Origin: Affinirhizobium straminoryzae
GTDB lineage: Bacteria; Pseudomonadota; Alphaproteobacteria; Rhizobiales; Rhizobiaceae
Assembly (NCBI RefSeq): GCF_007004135.1
Contig: NZ_VJMG01000056.1
Coordinates: 1 to 55,484, forward strand
DNA length: 55,484 bases
Direction of reading: 5' to 3'
Shown: positions 24,881 to 32,565 of the stretch, one piece after another
How positions within the stretch are numbered: position 1 is the first letter of the stretch
How the letters are laid out: each line of letters opens with the position of its first letter
Made by a program: the position numbers and the translations under genes
The notes under the pieces: model-generated
The model's input: only the letters and a program-made list of their open reading frames with translations
What the model was told of the DNA's origin: nothing
Databases searched by the model: none

Positions 24881-25882
24881 ATGCGCAGAAAGGATGTGGT
24901 GCTGATGGCCACGGTCACGAGTTTCGAGGAACTCGAGCGCCCGACGAAATCGGAACTCCGTCAGTTTGCGGAACTGTTCACGCCTCTTTTCCAGGCCTCC
25001 GGCGACGAGGCACGCCGCCAGGCCGTTGCCGCTCTCTCCCGCTCCCTGCACATTCCGCCCGCCGTTGCCTTCTTCATCGCCAGCCAGCCTGTATCCGTCG
25101 CCGCTCCCTTTCTGATCGGGTCCGCCTGCCTGACCGACGAGATGCTGATCACCATTGCCCGCACGCAAGGGGCCGATCATGCCCGCGCCATTGTCCGGCG
25201 CGAGAACCTGTCGCCGAAGGTCATCGACGCCCTGGTCGGTCTTCGCCACGCCCGCAGGACAGCGCCCGGCGAACCGGCGCAGGATGCCTCCGCCAACCGC
25301 GTGGCCGGCGCCGAACCGACCCTTTCCGTCCCCGCAAAGCTGGCCGACGGGCCGGAAGAGGCACGCCTTGCCCGCGAGGAGGCCTTGCGCCAGCAGATCA
25401 AGGGGCTTGCCGCGCATCTCAACCGCGCACCGGGCGACCGGCTGGGCCTGCGCAGCCTGACCGAGGTGCAGGAGGCGCTTCTCGTGCGCTTTGCCCGCGA
25501 ACGCGATGCCGACAGCTTTGCCACCACGCTGGCCGATACGCTGTCGGCCAGCCGCTGGCTCGCCGAACGCATCCTGCTTGATGTCTCCGGCCATCAGCTC
25601 GCCACCACGCTGAAGGGCCTTGCCATGGGGGAAACCGAAGCGCTGTTCGTGCTGGAGCGCTTCTACACGCATCTGAAGGACGTGATCGGCGATACGACCC
25701 GCGGCCAGATCCTCTGGGAGTCGCTCGAGGAAGACGAGTGCGGCCGCCACCTCGAAGCCTGGCGCCGCGCCGACCGCTACACCTATGCAGAACCCGTGAC
25801 ACCGACCGTGGCGGAGACCAGCGCGCCGCAGACCGAAAAGCGCGTCGCAGGTCTGGCGCCGCGCTTCCGGGTTGCCCGGTAA
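24881..25882 (+). CDS. DUF2336 domain protein
   Basis: A 333-residue, helix-rich, soluble protein matching alphaproteobacterial DUF2336 proteins; TSFEELERPTKSELRQFAEL and the following helical segments (ALSRSLHIPPAVAFFIAS) are typical. No catalytic motif is seen. Start ATG 24881 (MRRKDVV) has a moderate site GAGGCCGCAGG; ATG 24905 is a possible alternative. Related proteins are often cell-cycle or motility linked, but the role is not known. Confidence 0.72.
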   Translation: MRRKDVVLMATVTSFEELERPTKSELRQFAELFTPLFQASGDEARRQAVAALSRSLHIPPAVAFFIASQPVSVAAPFLIGSACLTDEMLITIARTQGADHARAIVRRENLSPKVIDALVGLRHARRTAPGEPAQDASANRVAGAEPTLSVPAKLADGPEEARLAREEALRQQIKGLAAHLNRAPGDRLGLRSLTEVQEALLVRFARERDADSFATTLADTLSASRWLAERILLDVSGHQLATTLKGLAMGETEALFVLERFYTHLKDVIGDTTRGQILWESLEEDECGRHLEAWRRADRYTYAEPVTPTVAETSAPQTEKRVAGLAPRFRVAR

Positions 25883-26047
25883 GGCACGCCCTGCCCATGC
25901 CGCGATAAACCTGTTTCTCTCCCTGCGCCGAGGTTTTCCTTGCGCGCGCCACCCCTTATATGAGGGGCATCGAACCGCGGCTGCGCGCGGGCGCCCGCAG
26001 GCGAGCCGCCGGGCCTTGCGCCTGCCGGGGAGCCCAACGGAGCCGCC

Positions 26048-26467
26048 ATGACCAGCATTGACCAGATCATCGACGATTTTGCCTTTCTCGACGACTGGGA
26101 GGATCGCTATCGCTATGTGATCGAACTCGGCAAGGCGCTGCCGGATCTGCCGGAGGACAAGCGAACGGCCGAGAACAAGGTCAACGGCTGCGCAAGCCAG
26201 GTCTGGCTGGTGACCCATCGTGGCGAAGGAGCCGATCCCGTGCTGACCTTCGAAGGCGATTCAGACGCGCATATCGTGCGCGGCCTGGTGGCGATCGTGC
26301 TGGCCGCCTATTCCGGCAAGACGGCCTCGCAGATCGCGACATCCGACGTGTTCGAGGTGTTCAATCGCCTCGGTCTGGTGGAGAACCTCTCCTCGCAGCG
26401 CGCCAACGGCCTGCGTTCCATGGTGAAGCGTATCCGGGACGAGGCGCAGGCGCTGACAGCGGCCTGA
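26048..26467 (+). CDS. sufE: Cysteine desulfuration/Fe-S assembly protein SufE
   Basis: A 139-residue protein that accepts sulfur from a cysteine desulfurase (SufS) on its loop cysteine C48 (KVNGCASQVW), stimulating Fe-S cluster assembly. Length and the ASDVFEVFNRLGL helix fit the family. Start ATG 26048 (MTSIDQI) lies after a GC-rich leader. It stands apart from any suf operon, as often seen in rhizobia. Confidence 0.92.
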   Translation: MTSIDQIIDDFAFLDDWEDRYRYVIELGKALPDLPEDKRTAENKVNGCASQVWLVTHRGEGADPVLTFEGDSDAHIVRGLVAIVLAAYSGKTASQIATSDVFEVFNRLGLVENLSSQRANGLRSMVKRIRDEAQALTAA

Positions 26468-26501
26468 CCCCATCCCCGGCCTTCGCCCGAAATGTCCGAC
26501 C

Positions 26502-27341
26502 TTACAGCTGCGGGCGAAAATCCTCCGCGCCCCAGGCATGGCGGCGCGGACGTCCGGGCGGTGGCGCATAATGCCGCGCCAGCGCCAGAAGGGCCGTGCG
26601 CAGCATCAGCTTGGCGGAACGCACCGGCCAGCCCCGCTCCCTCTCCACCAGTTCCAGCCCCTTGCAGAAGCAGCAGACATCGAGCGCCACGCCGGACAGA
26701 TCCGGGCCCATGGCCTCCACGGCGCGGTTGACGCGAAGCCTTGCGGCCAGCGCGGTATCGGACAGATCCTGAAGACCGCCCCGCTCGCCCGCCATGCGCT
26801 GGGCAAGCCGCGGCTCCCAGCTGGCGGTGACGCGCGGTGTCAGCTGCCCGCGCTCGAAGTCGGCGGCCAGCCGCTCGCCCGCCGCGATCGCCTCCTCACC
26901 GAAGAAGGGCTTTCCGTCGCGATCCTTCAGCCGCACCAGCGCAGCAAGCGGCGATTCCAGCAGGTTGCGCCGCACGGCCTGCCGCACCCGGGCGACCTCC
27001 ACGGTCTCCTCGACCTCGAGACGGTGCTGGCCGGCAAAGGGCTCGTCGCCGACCTCCGCCAGCTGCCTGCGCAGAAAGGCGATCGCCTCCGGCCGGGCCG
27101 ATAACCGCTCGCCCTGACGCTCCAGCAGCCCGGCGGACAGCGCTGCCTGCACAACCTCCGACGCATGGCGCCCCTGCCCCGAGGCGCCCGTGAGCACCAG
27201 CTCGTCTGCCTCGGCGCCCTCCGGCAGGTGGCAGGGGCCGCGCACCACCTGCTTCAAAAGACGCACCAGGGCCTTGCTGCCCACAGGCGATACGGGAGAA
27301 GGACTGCCGCCGATCCCGTCCTTGCCAAAACCCTCAGTCAT
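26502..27341 (-). CDS. DUF6456 domain protein
   Basis: A 279-residue protein. Residues about 20-110 resemble a winged-helix region (LVRLLKQVVRG...ALSAGLLERQG), and the C-terminal part has the DUF6456 segment around AALVRLKDRDGKPFFGEEAIAAGERLAADFE and VCCFCKGLELVERERGW. I chose ATG 27341 (MTEGFGK), overlapping the upstream gene by eight bases, which suggests translational coupling. Putative DNA-binding role; no experimental function known to me. Confidence 0.72.
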   Translation of the reverse strand: MTEGFGKDGIGGSPSPVSPVGSKALVRLLKQVVRGPCHLPEGAEADELVLTGASGQGRHASEVVQAALSAGLLERQGERLSARPEAIAFLRRQLAEVGDEPFAGQHRLEVEETVEVARVRQAVRRNLLESPLAALVRLKDRDGKPFFGEEAIAAGERLAADFERGQLTPRVTASWEPRLAQRMAGERGGLQDLSDTALAARLRVNRAVEAMGPDLSGVALDVCCFCKGLELVERERGWPVRSAKLMLRTALLALARHYAPPPGRPRRHAWGAEDFRPQL

Positions 27342-27759
27342 GACGCAGACCCTCGCGACGGCCGAAAACGGCAACCACCATGCGCTCGATCGTCGAGACG
27401 AAAGAATCGAAGGCGGCATCCTCACGACGATCCTCCACCACGCTGCAGGCATGGCCCACGGTGGACCGGTCCCGCCCGAAGGCATCGCCGATATCACCCT
27501 GCGGAATGCTGAGCGTGACGTGGCAGACATACATGGCGATCTGCCGGACATGGCAGAGCGCGCGGCGGCGGTCACGGCGAAAACTCGTGCGGTCGCCGAT
27601 CGCCATCACCAGTTCGCTGACCAGTTGCCGCACAATGCGGCAGACCTGCGTCAACGGCAGCGTGGCCGGCGGAACGAAGGGCGGCACCAGCACCGGACCG
27701 GCGGCATTGCGCGCCTCGGAGGAACATGGCAGTGGTGGAATTCTGTCGATCTCTCGCAT
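27334..27759 (-). CDS. Stand-alone DnaA domain IV-like HTH protein
   Basis: A 141-residue protein whose central region (about 50-130) resembles the C-terminal DNA-binding domain of DnaA: REIAMYVCHV-like helix and the signature GRDRSTVGHACSVVEDRRED (compare GRDHSTV in DnaA). There is no AAA+ ATPase, so it cannot act as an initiator; it may be a DnaA-box competitor or a transcription regulator. ATG 27759 has GGGAG six bases upstream. It is co-transcribed with the DUF6456 gene. Confidence 0.72.
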   Translation of the reverse strand: MREIDRIPPLPCSSEARNAAGPVLVPPFVPPATLPLTQVCRIVRQLVSELVMAIGDRTSFRRDRRRALCHVRQIAMYVCHVTLSIPQGDIGDAFGRDRSTVGHACSVVEDRREDAAFDSFVSTIERMVVAVFGRREGLRHD

Positions 27760-28180
27760 GAACAACTCCCGAAATAGGAATTAATTCATATACCCTTGTC
27801 ACAACCGGGGGACAAACAAAAGCGGGTCCTGCGACCGTTTCGTTGATTTTACAGGGATATTTTCCGACAGACGCTAAAATTTCGGGATGATTATCCTCAC
27901 CCCTCTCCCAAAATCGAGGGGATCTGCGGGACGGCGGCGGAGGCTGCGCGGCCATGCCGGCAACAATCGGGCGCCTCTCACGGCAGGCGCGCCAGCGCAA
28001 GCCACAAGCGCCCACGCTCCCGGCGCACGAGGATCGCCCCGGTCGCATCATCGCGCTCGCGGCGACATCCGTGCCTGCCACACAAAAAAACGCCGCCCGA
28101 GCGAACACCGCTCCGGCAGCGCTTGTGGGTCACGCCATCACCGCGCCCCTTGCAGAGAGGGAGCGGCGGAGGCATGGATC
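27760..28180. other. Intergenic region between DnaA-like and mucR genes
   Basis: A 420-base gap. AT-rich sequence around 27780-27890 likely holds the promoter of the minus-strand gene pair. An inverted repeat CCCCTC/GAGGGG (27900-27905 and 27916-27921) could be a weak terminator or regulatory hairpin. Nothing recognisable lies in the remainder. Confidence 0.35.
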
Positions 28181-28609
28181 TTACTTGGCGCGCTTGCGGC
28201 GCTGGCCAAGGCCCATTTCCTTGGCAAGGCGCGAACGGGCCTCGGCATAGGACGGAGCCACCATCGGATAGTCGGCCGGCAGGCCCCACTTCTCGCGATA
28301 TTCTTCCGGCGTCATGTTGTAATGGGTCATCAGGTGACGCTTGAGCGACTTGAACTTGAGGCCGTCTTCCAGGCAGATCAGGTAGTCGTCTTCGATCGAC
28401 TTGCGGATCGGCACGGGCGGCTTCGGCTTTTCGACCGCGGCAGGAACGGGCGCCGGCGACGACGTGTTGCTGAGCGCGCTGTGCACGTCGGAAATCAGGT
28501 TGGACAGATCGCCCACCGGGACGACATGGTTGCTGACATAGGCGGCCACGATATCGGCGGTGAGTTCCACCAGCAGATCGGAGCCCTTGCCCGCAGTGAC
28601 TTCGGTCAT
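28181..28609 (-). CDS. mucR: MucR/Ros-family zinc-finger transcriptional regulator
   Basis: A 142-residue regulator. The N-terminal half is helical and oligomerising (DLLVELTADIVAAYVSNHVV), the C-terminal half carries the prokaryotic zinc finger YLICLEDGLKFKSLKRHLMTHY with C79, H92 and H96, followed by the YREKWGLPADYPMVAP tail. In rhizobia MucR represses or activates exopolysaccharide, motility and many horizontally acquired AT-rich genes. AGGAGA is upstream of the ATG. It likely autoregulates; an inverted repeat lies just upstream. Confidence 0.92.
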   Translation of the reverse strand: MTEVTAGKGSDLLVELTADIVAAYVSNHVVPVGDLSNLISDVHSALSNTSSPAPVPAAVEKPKPPVPIRKSIEDDYLICLEDGLKFKSLKRHLMTHYNMTPEEYREKWGLPADYPMVAPSYAEARSRLAKEMGLGQRRKRAK

Positions 28610-28638
28610 TTCAAATCTCCTGTTCGTTTCGCTGGCGT

Positions 28639-28657
28639 CTGTATCACCTTGATACAG
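28639..28657. promoter_or_regulatory. Inverted repeat in the mucR leader
   Basis: CTGTATCA (28639-28646) and TGATACAG (28650-28657) form a perfect dyad with a three-base spacer, 30 bases upstream of the mucR start. It could be an operator or, as RNA, a hairpin near the ribosome binding site. Confidence 0.5.
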
Positions 28658-29026
28658 CGCCGTGTGCAGAGCAGTGCGTAAAACCCGAGATCATGCCCGT
28701 TTTTCTTTCGAAAGCGGATCCACCCCTAGATCCATGCGGGCGTGAACGAATTTTTGCGCGCCGTGCAAAATACCGATCGCTGTTCCTGTCCCCTTTTGCC
28801 CCGACTGCCCGTTCCCGGACATCAAATCAATGGCAAGAGTTTGGCCGAACGCGGTCGATATTCGTGCTCTACTGAAATGCGATTAGCATTGTTCGCGGCA
28901 AAGTCCAAATACAATCTTCGTAACTTTGTTCTATTCGGGACTTTGTCCTACGAGTTTAAGCGCTTACTGATTGATTATCGCACAGATGGCGACAAGCCAA
29001 AGTAAATATGAGAGGCACCCTGATTA
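28658..29026. other. AT-rich intergenic region between mucR and mrpG
   Basis: About 370 bases, AT-rich from roughly 28870 to 29010. No gene is supported; the 28742-29005 frame is Arg/Cys-poorly balanced and lacks a ribosome binding site. MucR prefers AT-rich targets with little sequence consensus, so this region could be its regulatory zone, but that is inference. Confidence 0.35.
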
Positions 29027-29362
29027 TCAAGGGCTGTCCTGACGAAGATGGTCGGCAACGGAGGACGGGTGGAGCCGATAGCCTGCCTTATGGGCCGCAC
29101 GCGCCAGCAGATGGGCCGAGACGGGCGTGGTCAGGATGAAGAAGAAAAATCCCGCCAAGGCTCTGGCGAATATGGATAAATCGGCAGAATGAAGCCCTGC
29201 CGCGAGCAAGAGCAGGCCAGAGCCGACGGTGCCGGCCTTGGAGGCGGCGTGCATGCGGGAAAACATGTCGGGAAAGCGGATCAGGCCGATCGAGCCCATC
29301 AGCGCGAAAGCACTGCCGGCCACCAGAAGCAGAACCGTCACCAGCGTGAGTATAAGGCTCAT
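29027..29362 (-). CDS. mrpG: Na+(K+)/H+ antiporter subunit G
   Basis: A 111-residue inner-membrane protein with three helices (LILTLVTVLLLVAGSAFALMG, LLLLAAGLHSADLSIFARAL, FFFFILTTPVSAHLLARAA) and the family's IRFPDMFSRMHAASKAGT segment. It is the last gene of the operon; its ATG overlaps the mrpF stop by four bases. Confidence 0.9.
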   Translation of the reverse strand: MSLILTLVTVLLLVAGSAFALMGSIGLIRFPDMFSRMHAASKAGTVGSGLLLLAAGLHSADLSIFARALAGFFFFILTTPVSAHLLARAAHKAGYRLHPSSVADHLRQDSP

Positions 29363-29733
29363 GCTTTTCTCTCCTGTTTCATTTTGGAGCGATTCTCCGG
29401 ACGTTCGCCGGCGTCCTCACCGCGCATGGCAGCCCCCTCGCCTTCCGCGCCGGCAGCACCGCGCGCCAGGATGAAGCGGGCCAGCGCCACGGTGGCGAGG
29501 AAGCCGACAAGGCCGAGCGCGATCGCAACATCGATGTAGAGCGTGAAGCCGGTCTTGATGGCAATGACGGCGATGAAGCCGATGGCGATCCCGACCAGCA
29601 TGTCGAGAGCCACCACCCGGTCCCCCAGCGTCGGCCCACGGATCACGCGCGCCACGGTGACGAGAAAGGACAGGACCAGCAGGGCCAGAGACAGCCAGAT
29701 GCCGGCGGAAAGAAGCAGCGCCTCGGTGATCAT
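29359..29733 (-). CDS. mrpF: Na+(K+)/H+ antiporter subunit F
   Basis: A 124-residue protein with three membrane helices (residues about 8-28, 38-58 and 65-85) and the MrpF feature VIRGPTLGDRVVALDMLVG. The C-terminal Glu/Arg-rich tail (about residues 95-124) is longer than usual. Overlaps mrpE and mrpG by four bases each. Confidence 0.9.
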   Translation of the reverse strand: MITEALLLSAGIWLSLALLVLSFLVTVARVIRGPTLGDRVVALDMLVGIAIGFIAVIAIKTGFTLYIDVAIALGLVGFLATVALARFILARGAAGAEGEGAAMRGEDAGERPENRSKMKQERKA

Positions 29734-30203
29734 CGAAAGGCCTCCATGATCTTGCGCTCGAAGCCTTCACGGATGTCCCGCCTGGCGCCTTCGATGTCGG
29801 AACAGTCGATGGCGTGCACATAGAGCGTGCGGCGGTCCTCCGACACGTCGACGGAGAGCGTACCCGGCGTCAGCGTGATGAGATTGGCAAGCAGCGTGAT
29901 CTCGAAATCGCGGCCCACCGTGAGCGGAAAGGAAAAGATGCCGGGCCTGACCACGAGGCGCGGCCTTGTGACCAGCACCGCGACCTTCCAGGCCGACAGC
30001 GCCAGCTCGCGCAGGAAGAGCGCCAGCAGCGAGAGAATGCGGCCGATGCGGCGCAGATAGCTGACCCCGTGCGCCTGCTCCCGCACCAGTCCGATCGAAA
30101 GCGCCGACACCGCAAAACCGAACAGCAGGTTCAGCACGCTTGCGCTGCCGCTGACAGCGACCCAGATGACCGCAAACAGCACGTTCAAGGTAAAGGCGGT
30201 CAT
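29730..30203 (-). CDS. mrpE: Na+(K+)/H+ antiporter subunit E
   Basis: A 157-residue protein with N-terminal membrane helices and a cytoplasmic part containing ANLITLTPGTLSVDVSEDRR, the signature of MrpE/MnhE (PF01899). Start ATG 30203 overlaps the mrpD stop by four bases. Confidence 0.9.
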   Translation of the reverse strand: MTAFTLNVLFAVIWVAVSGSASVLNLLFGFAVSALSIGLVREQAHGVSYLRRIGRILSLLALFLRELALSAWKVAVLVTRPRLVVRPGIFSFPLTVGRDFEITLLANLITLTPGTLSVDVSEDRRTLYVHAIDCSDIEGARRDIREGFERKIMEAFR

Positions 30204-31756
30204 CGCGCACCTCCGCCGGGAAAGACAGAACCGAGATAGGCGGCCGGATCAATCAGGCCCGCAGCCGCCTCCTGAGAGAGGCTGAGCGGCCATTCCGGAA
30301 ACAGGCCGAACAGGACAATCAGCAGCCCGAGCGCCAGGATCGGTCCGAACGCGGCTGCCGGCAGCGTTCCTTCTCCGGCCTGCGGTCCGGGCGCGGGGCG
30401 CCAGTAGACCAGAAGGAAAACGCGGGCGAGCGCGATCGTCACGAGAAAGCCGGAGAGAAGAATGCTGCCCGCCAGCCACCAGGCGCCGATATCAAGCGAG
30501 GCCTTCACCAGCACGATCTTCGGCCAGAGGCCGGAAAAGGGCGGCAATCCCGCCACCGCCAAGAACAGCGCCAGCGAGACGAAGGCAAAACCCGGTGCCC
30601 GCTGGTAGAGACCGCCCTGCGCGGACAGCGTCCATTCGCCGGTCAGAGCGGCTGCCCGGCCGATGACGAGATAGAGCGCCGTCATCGCCAGCATCGAATG
30701 CAGCGCGTAGAAGATCGCACCCGAAAGCCCGGCCACGCTGCCGACCGCGATGCCCGCCATCATGTTGCCGATGCCGGCAATCACCGCATAGCCCGCAAGC
30801 CGTCTCAGATCGTTCTGCGCCAGCATGCCGAGCGCGGCGGCGAGCATGGTGAGCGCGGCCACGACCGCCACCACCAGGCTGAGCTCCTCCAGCTGCAGCG
30901 GAAACAGCATGACCATGACGCGCAACAGGGCATAGATGCCGACCTTGGTCAGCAGGCCGCCGAACAGGGCAGAGACCGTGACGCGCGGCGTGTGATAGGA
31001 GGCCGGCAGCCAGAAGTTCACGGGGAAAGCGGCAGCCTTCATGGCGAAGGCCAGGATGAACAGGCAGGATAGCGTCATCAGCGGCGCGCCCGAGATGCTG
31101 CGCGCCTTGAGCACCAGATCCGCCATGTTGAGCGTGCCGAACACCGCATAGAGATAGCCGACGGCGATCAGGAACAGCGTGGTGCCGATGAGGTTCAGCA
31201 CCGCATATTTCATAGCGCCATCGATCTGCTCCCGCTCCGACCCGAGGATCAGGAGACCGAAGGAGGAGATCAGCAGCACCTCGAACCAGACATAGAGGTT
31301 GAAGATGTCGCCGGTGAGGAAGGCGCCGGAGACGCCCGCCATCAGCAGCAGCAGGAAGGGAAAGAAGCCGTAGCGCAGGCGCGCGTCATCGATCTCGGTG
31401 CAAGCTGCAACGGCCGCCGCCAGCGCCACCACGGCCGAGACGAGCGCCATCACCGCACCGAAGACATCGACGGAAAAGGCAATGCCGAAGGGCGGCAGCC
31501 AGCGGCCCATCACCATGGTGACGGGACCGACAGCCAGCACCCGCCACAGCAGCAGCGCATCGATCAGCACCAGCCCGGCAAGGCCGGCGATCGCGATCGG
31601 CGCATGCAGGCGGATGCGATGGCGCAGCATCATCAACACCGCACCAAGCCCGATCATCAGCGCCGGTGGCAGGATGACCAGCCAGTCGGCGGCAGGCGTC
31701 GGCGCAAGCTGCAGGGCCGCGGACAGATCGATGGGGGCGGAGGTCGTGGCAGCCAT
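30200..31756 (-). CDS. mrpD: Na+(K+)/H+ antiporter subunit D
   Basis: A 518-residue proton-channel subunit related to complex I NuoM/L with about 14 membrane helices. The segment FEVLLISSFGLLILGSEREQIDGAMKY and the conserved Lys/His-containing helices (AFPVNFWLPASYHTPRVTVS) mark the Proton_antipo_M family. It is preceded by mrpC with a 12-base gap. Confidence 0.92.
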   Translation of the reverse strand: MAATTSAPIDLSAALQLAPTPAADWLVILPPALMIGLGAVLMMLRHRIRLHAPIAIAGLAGLVLIDALLLWRVLAVGPVTMVMGRWLPPFGIAFSVDVFGAVMALVSAVVALAAAVAACTEIDDARLRYGFFPFLLLLMAGVSGAFLTGDIFNLYVWFEVLLISSFGLLILGSEREQIDGAMKYAVLNLIGTTLFLIAVGYLYAVFGTLNMADLVLKARSISGAPLMTLSCLFILAFAMKAAAFPVNFWLPASYHTPRVTVSALFGGLLTKVGIYALLRVMVMLFPLQLEELSLVVAVVAALTMLAAALGMLAQNDLRRLAGYAVIAGIGNMMAGIAVGSVAGLSGAIFYALHSMLAMTALYLVIGRAAALTGEWTLSAQGGLYQRAPGFAFVSLALFLAVAGLPPFSGLWPKIVLVKASLDIGAWWLAGSILLSGFLVTIALARVFLLVYWRPAPGPQAGEGTLPAAAFGPILALGLLIVLFGLFPEWPLSLSQEAAAGLIDPAAYLGSVFPGGGAR

Positions 31757-31768
31757 GATCGGGCCTCC

Positions 31769-32146
31769 TCAATAGCCGAGCGGCGGCATGGGATCATCCT
31801 TCGGCTCGGCCAGCCGCATCTCGTCCGTATCGTCCGTGCCGAGGTCCTGATAGGCGCGGTAGGTCAGCACCAGCAGGAAGGCGAAGAAGGAAAACGAGAT
31901 GACGATGGCCGTCAGGATCAGGGCCTGCGGCAGCGGATTGGCCGCCCCCTCCGGCAACGCGTCGAGCCCCGCCCCGATGATCGGCGGCACTTCCCGCGTC
32001 AGCCGTCCGCCGGTGAAGATCAGAAGGTTCACGGCATTGCCGAGAATGGCGATACCAAGCAGCATCCGCACGGAGTGCCTGGACAGCATCAGATAGACGG
32101 CGGTCGCGAAGAAGGCGCCGACCAGCACCGCAAGCAGCGCTTCCAT
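31769..32146 (-). CDS. mrpC: Na+(K+)/H+ antiporter subunit C
   Basis: A 125-residue NuoK-like subunit with three helices and the typical segment LLGIAILGNAVNLLIFTGG. Start ATG 32146 overlaps the mrpB stop by one base (TGATG). The acidic C-terminus (DLGTDDTDEMRLAEPKDD) is cytoplasmic. Confidence 0.9.
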   Translation of the reverse strand: MEALLAVLVGAFFATAVYLMLSRHSVRMLLGIAILGNAVNLLIFTGGRLTREVPPIIGAGLDALPEGAANPLPQALILTAIVISFSFFAFLLVLTYRAYQDLGTDDTDEMRLAEPKDDPMPPLGY

Positions 32147-32565
32147 CAGTCGCTCTCCTTTTCTTCCAGCGCCAGCGCAATGGAGGTGATGGCGCCGACC
32201 ACCACCAGATAGACGCCGATATCGAAGCTCATGACGGTGGAGAGCGGCACCTCCACCCCAAAAAGGCGCGGCGCGATCCACAGGCCCGTCATGAAGGGAA
32301 CGCCCGCGAAGACCGAGAGAAGGCCGGACAGCGTGGAGAGCATGAGGCCGAAGCCGGCGATCGACAGCGGATGGAAGCGGATCGCCCGGCGCACCGCCGC
32401 CACGCCATAGGCAATGCCGTAGATGGCAAGCGCCGAGACGGCGATCAGCCCGCCAATGAAGCCGCCGCCCGGCTCGTTATGGCCGCGCAGCAGAATGAAG
32501 ATGGAAAACAGCAGCATCAGCGCGGTGAGGAAGGGCGCGACGGTGCGGAAGATCAGCGTGTTCAT
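32146..32565 (-). CDS. mrpB: Na+(K+)/H+ antiporter subunit B
   Basis: A 139-residue protein with about four helices and the MnhB feature LLRGHNEPGGGFIGGLIAVSA. Overlaps mrpA by four bases and mrpC by one, so the subunits are translationally coupled. Confidence 0.9.
   Translation of the reverse strand: MNTLIFRTVAPFLTALMLLFSIFILLRGHNEPGGGFIGGLIAVSALAIYGIAYGVAAVRRAIRFHPLSIAGFGLMLSTLSGLLSVFAGVPFMTGLWIAPRLFGVEVPLSTVMSFDIGVYLVVVGAITSIALALEEKESD

Noticed and set aside
24389..26218. Very long minus-strand frame over the DUF2336 gene
   Set aside because: Shadow of the plus-strand gene, frequent in GC-rich DNA; no domain.
28742..29005. 87-residue ORF between mucR and mrpG
   Set aside because: Poor ribosome binding site, no family, AT-rich regulatory-looking region.
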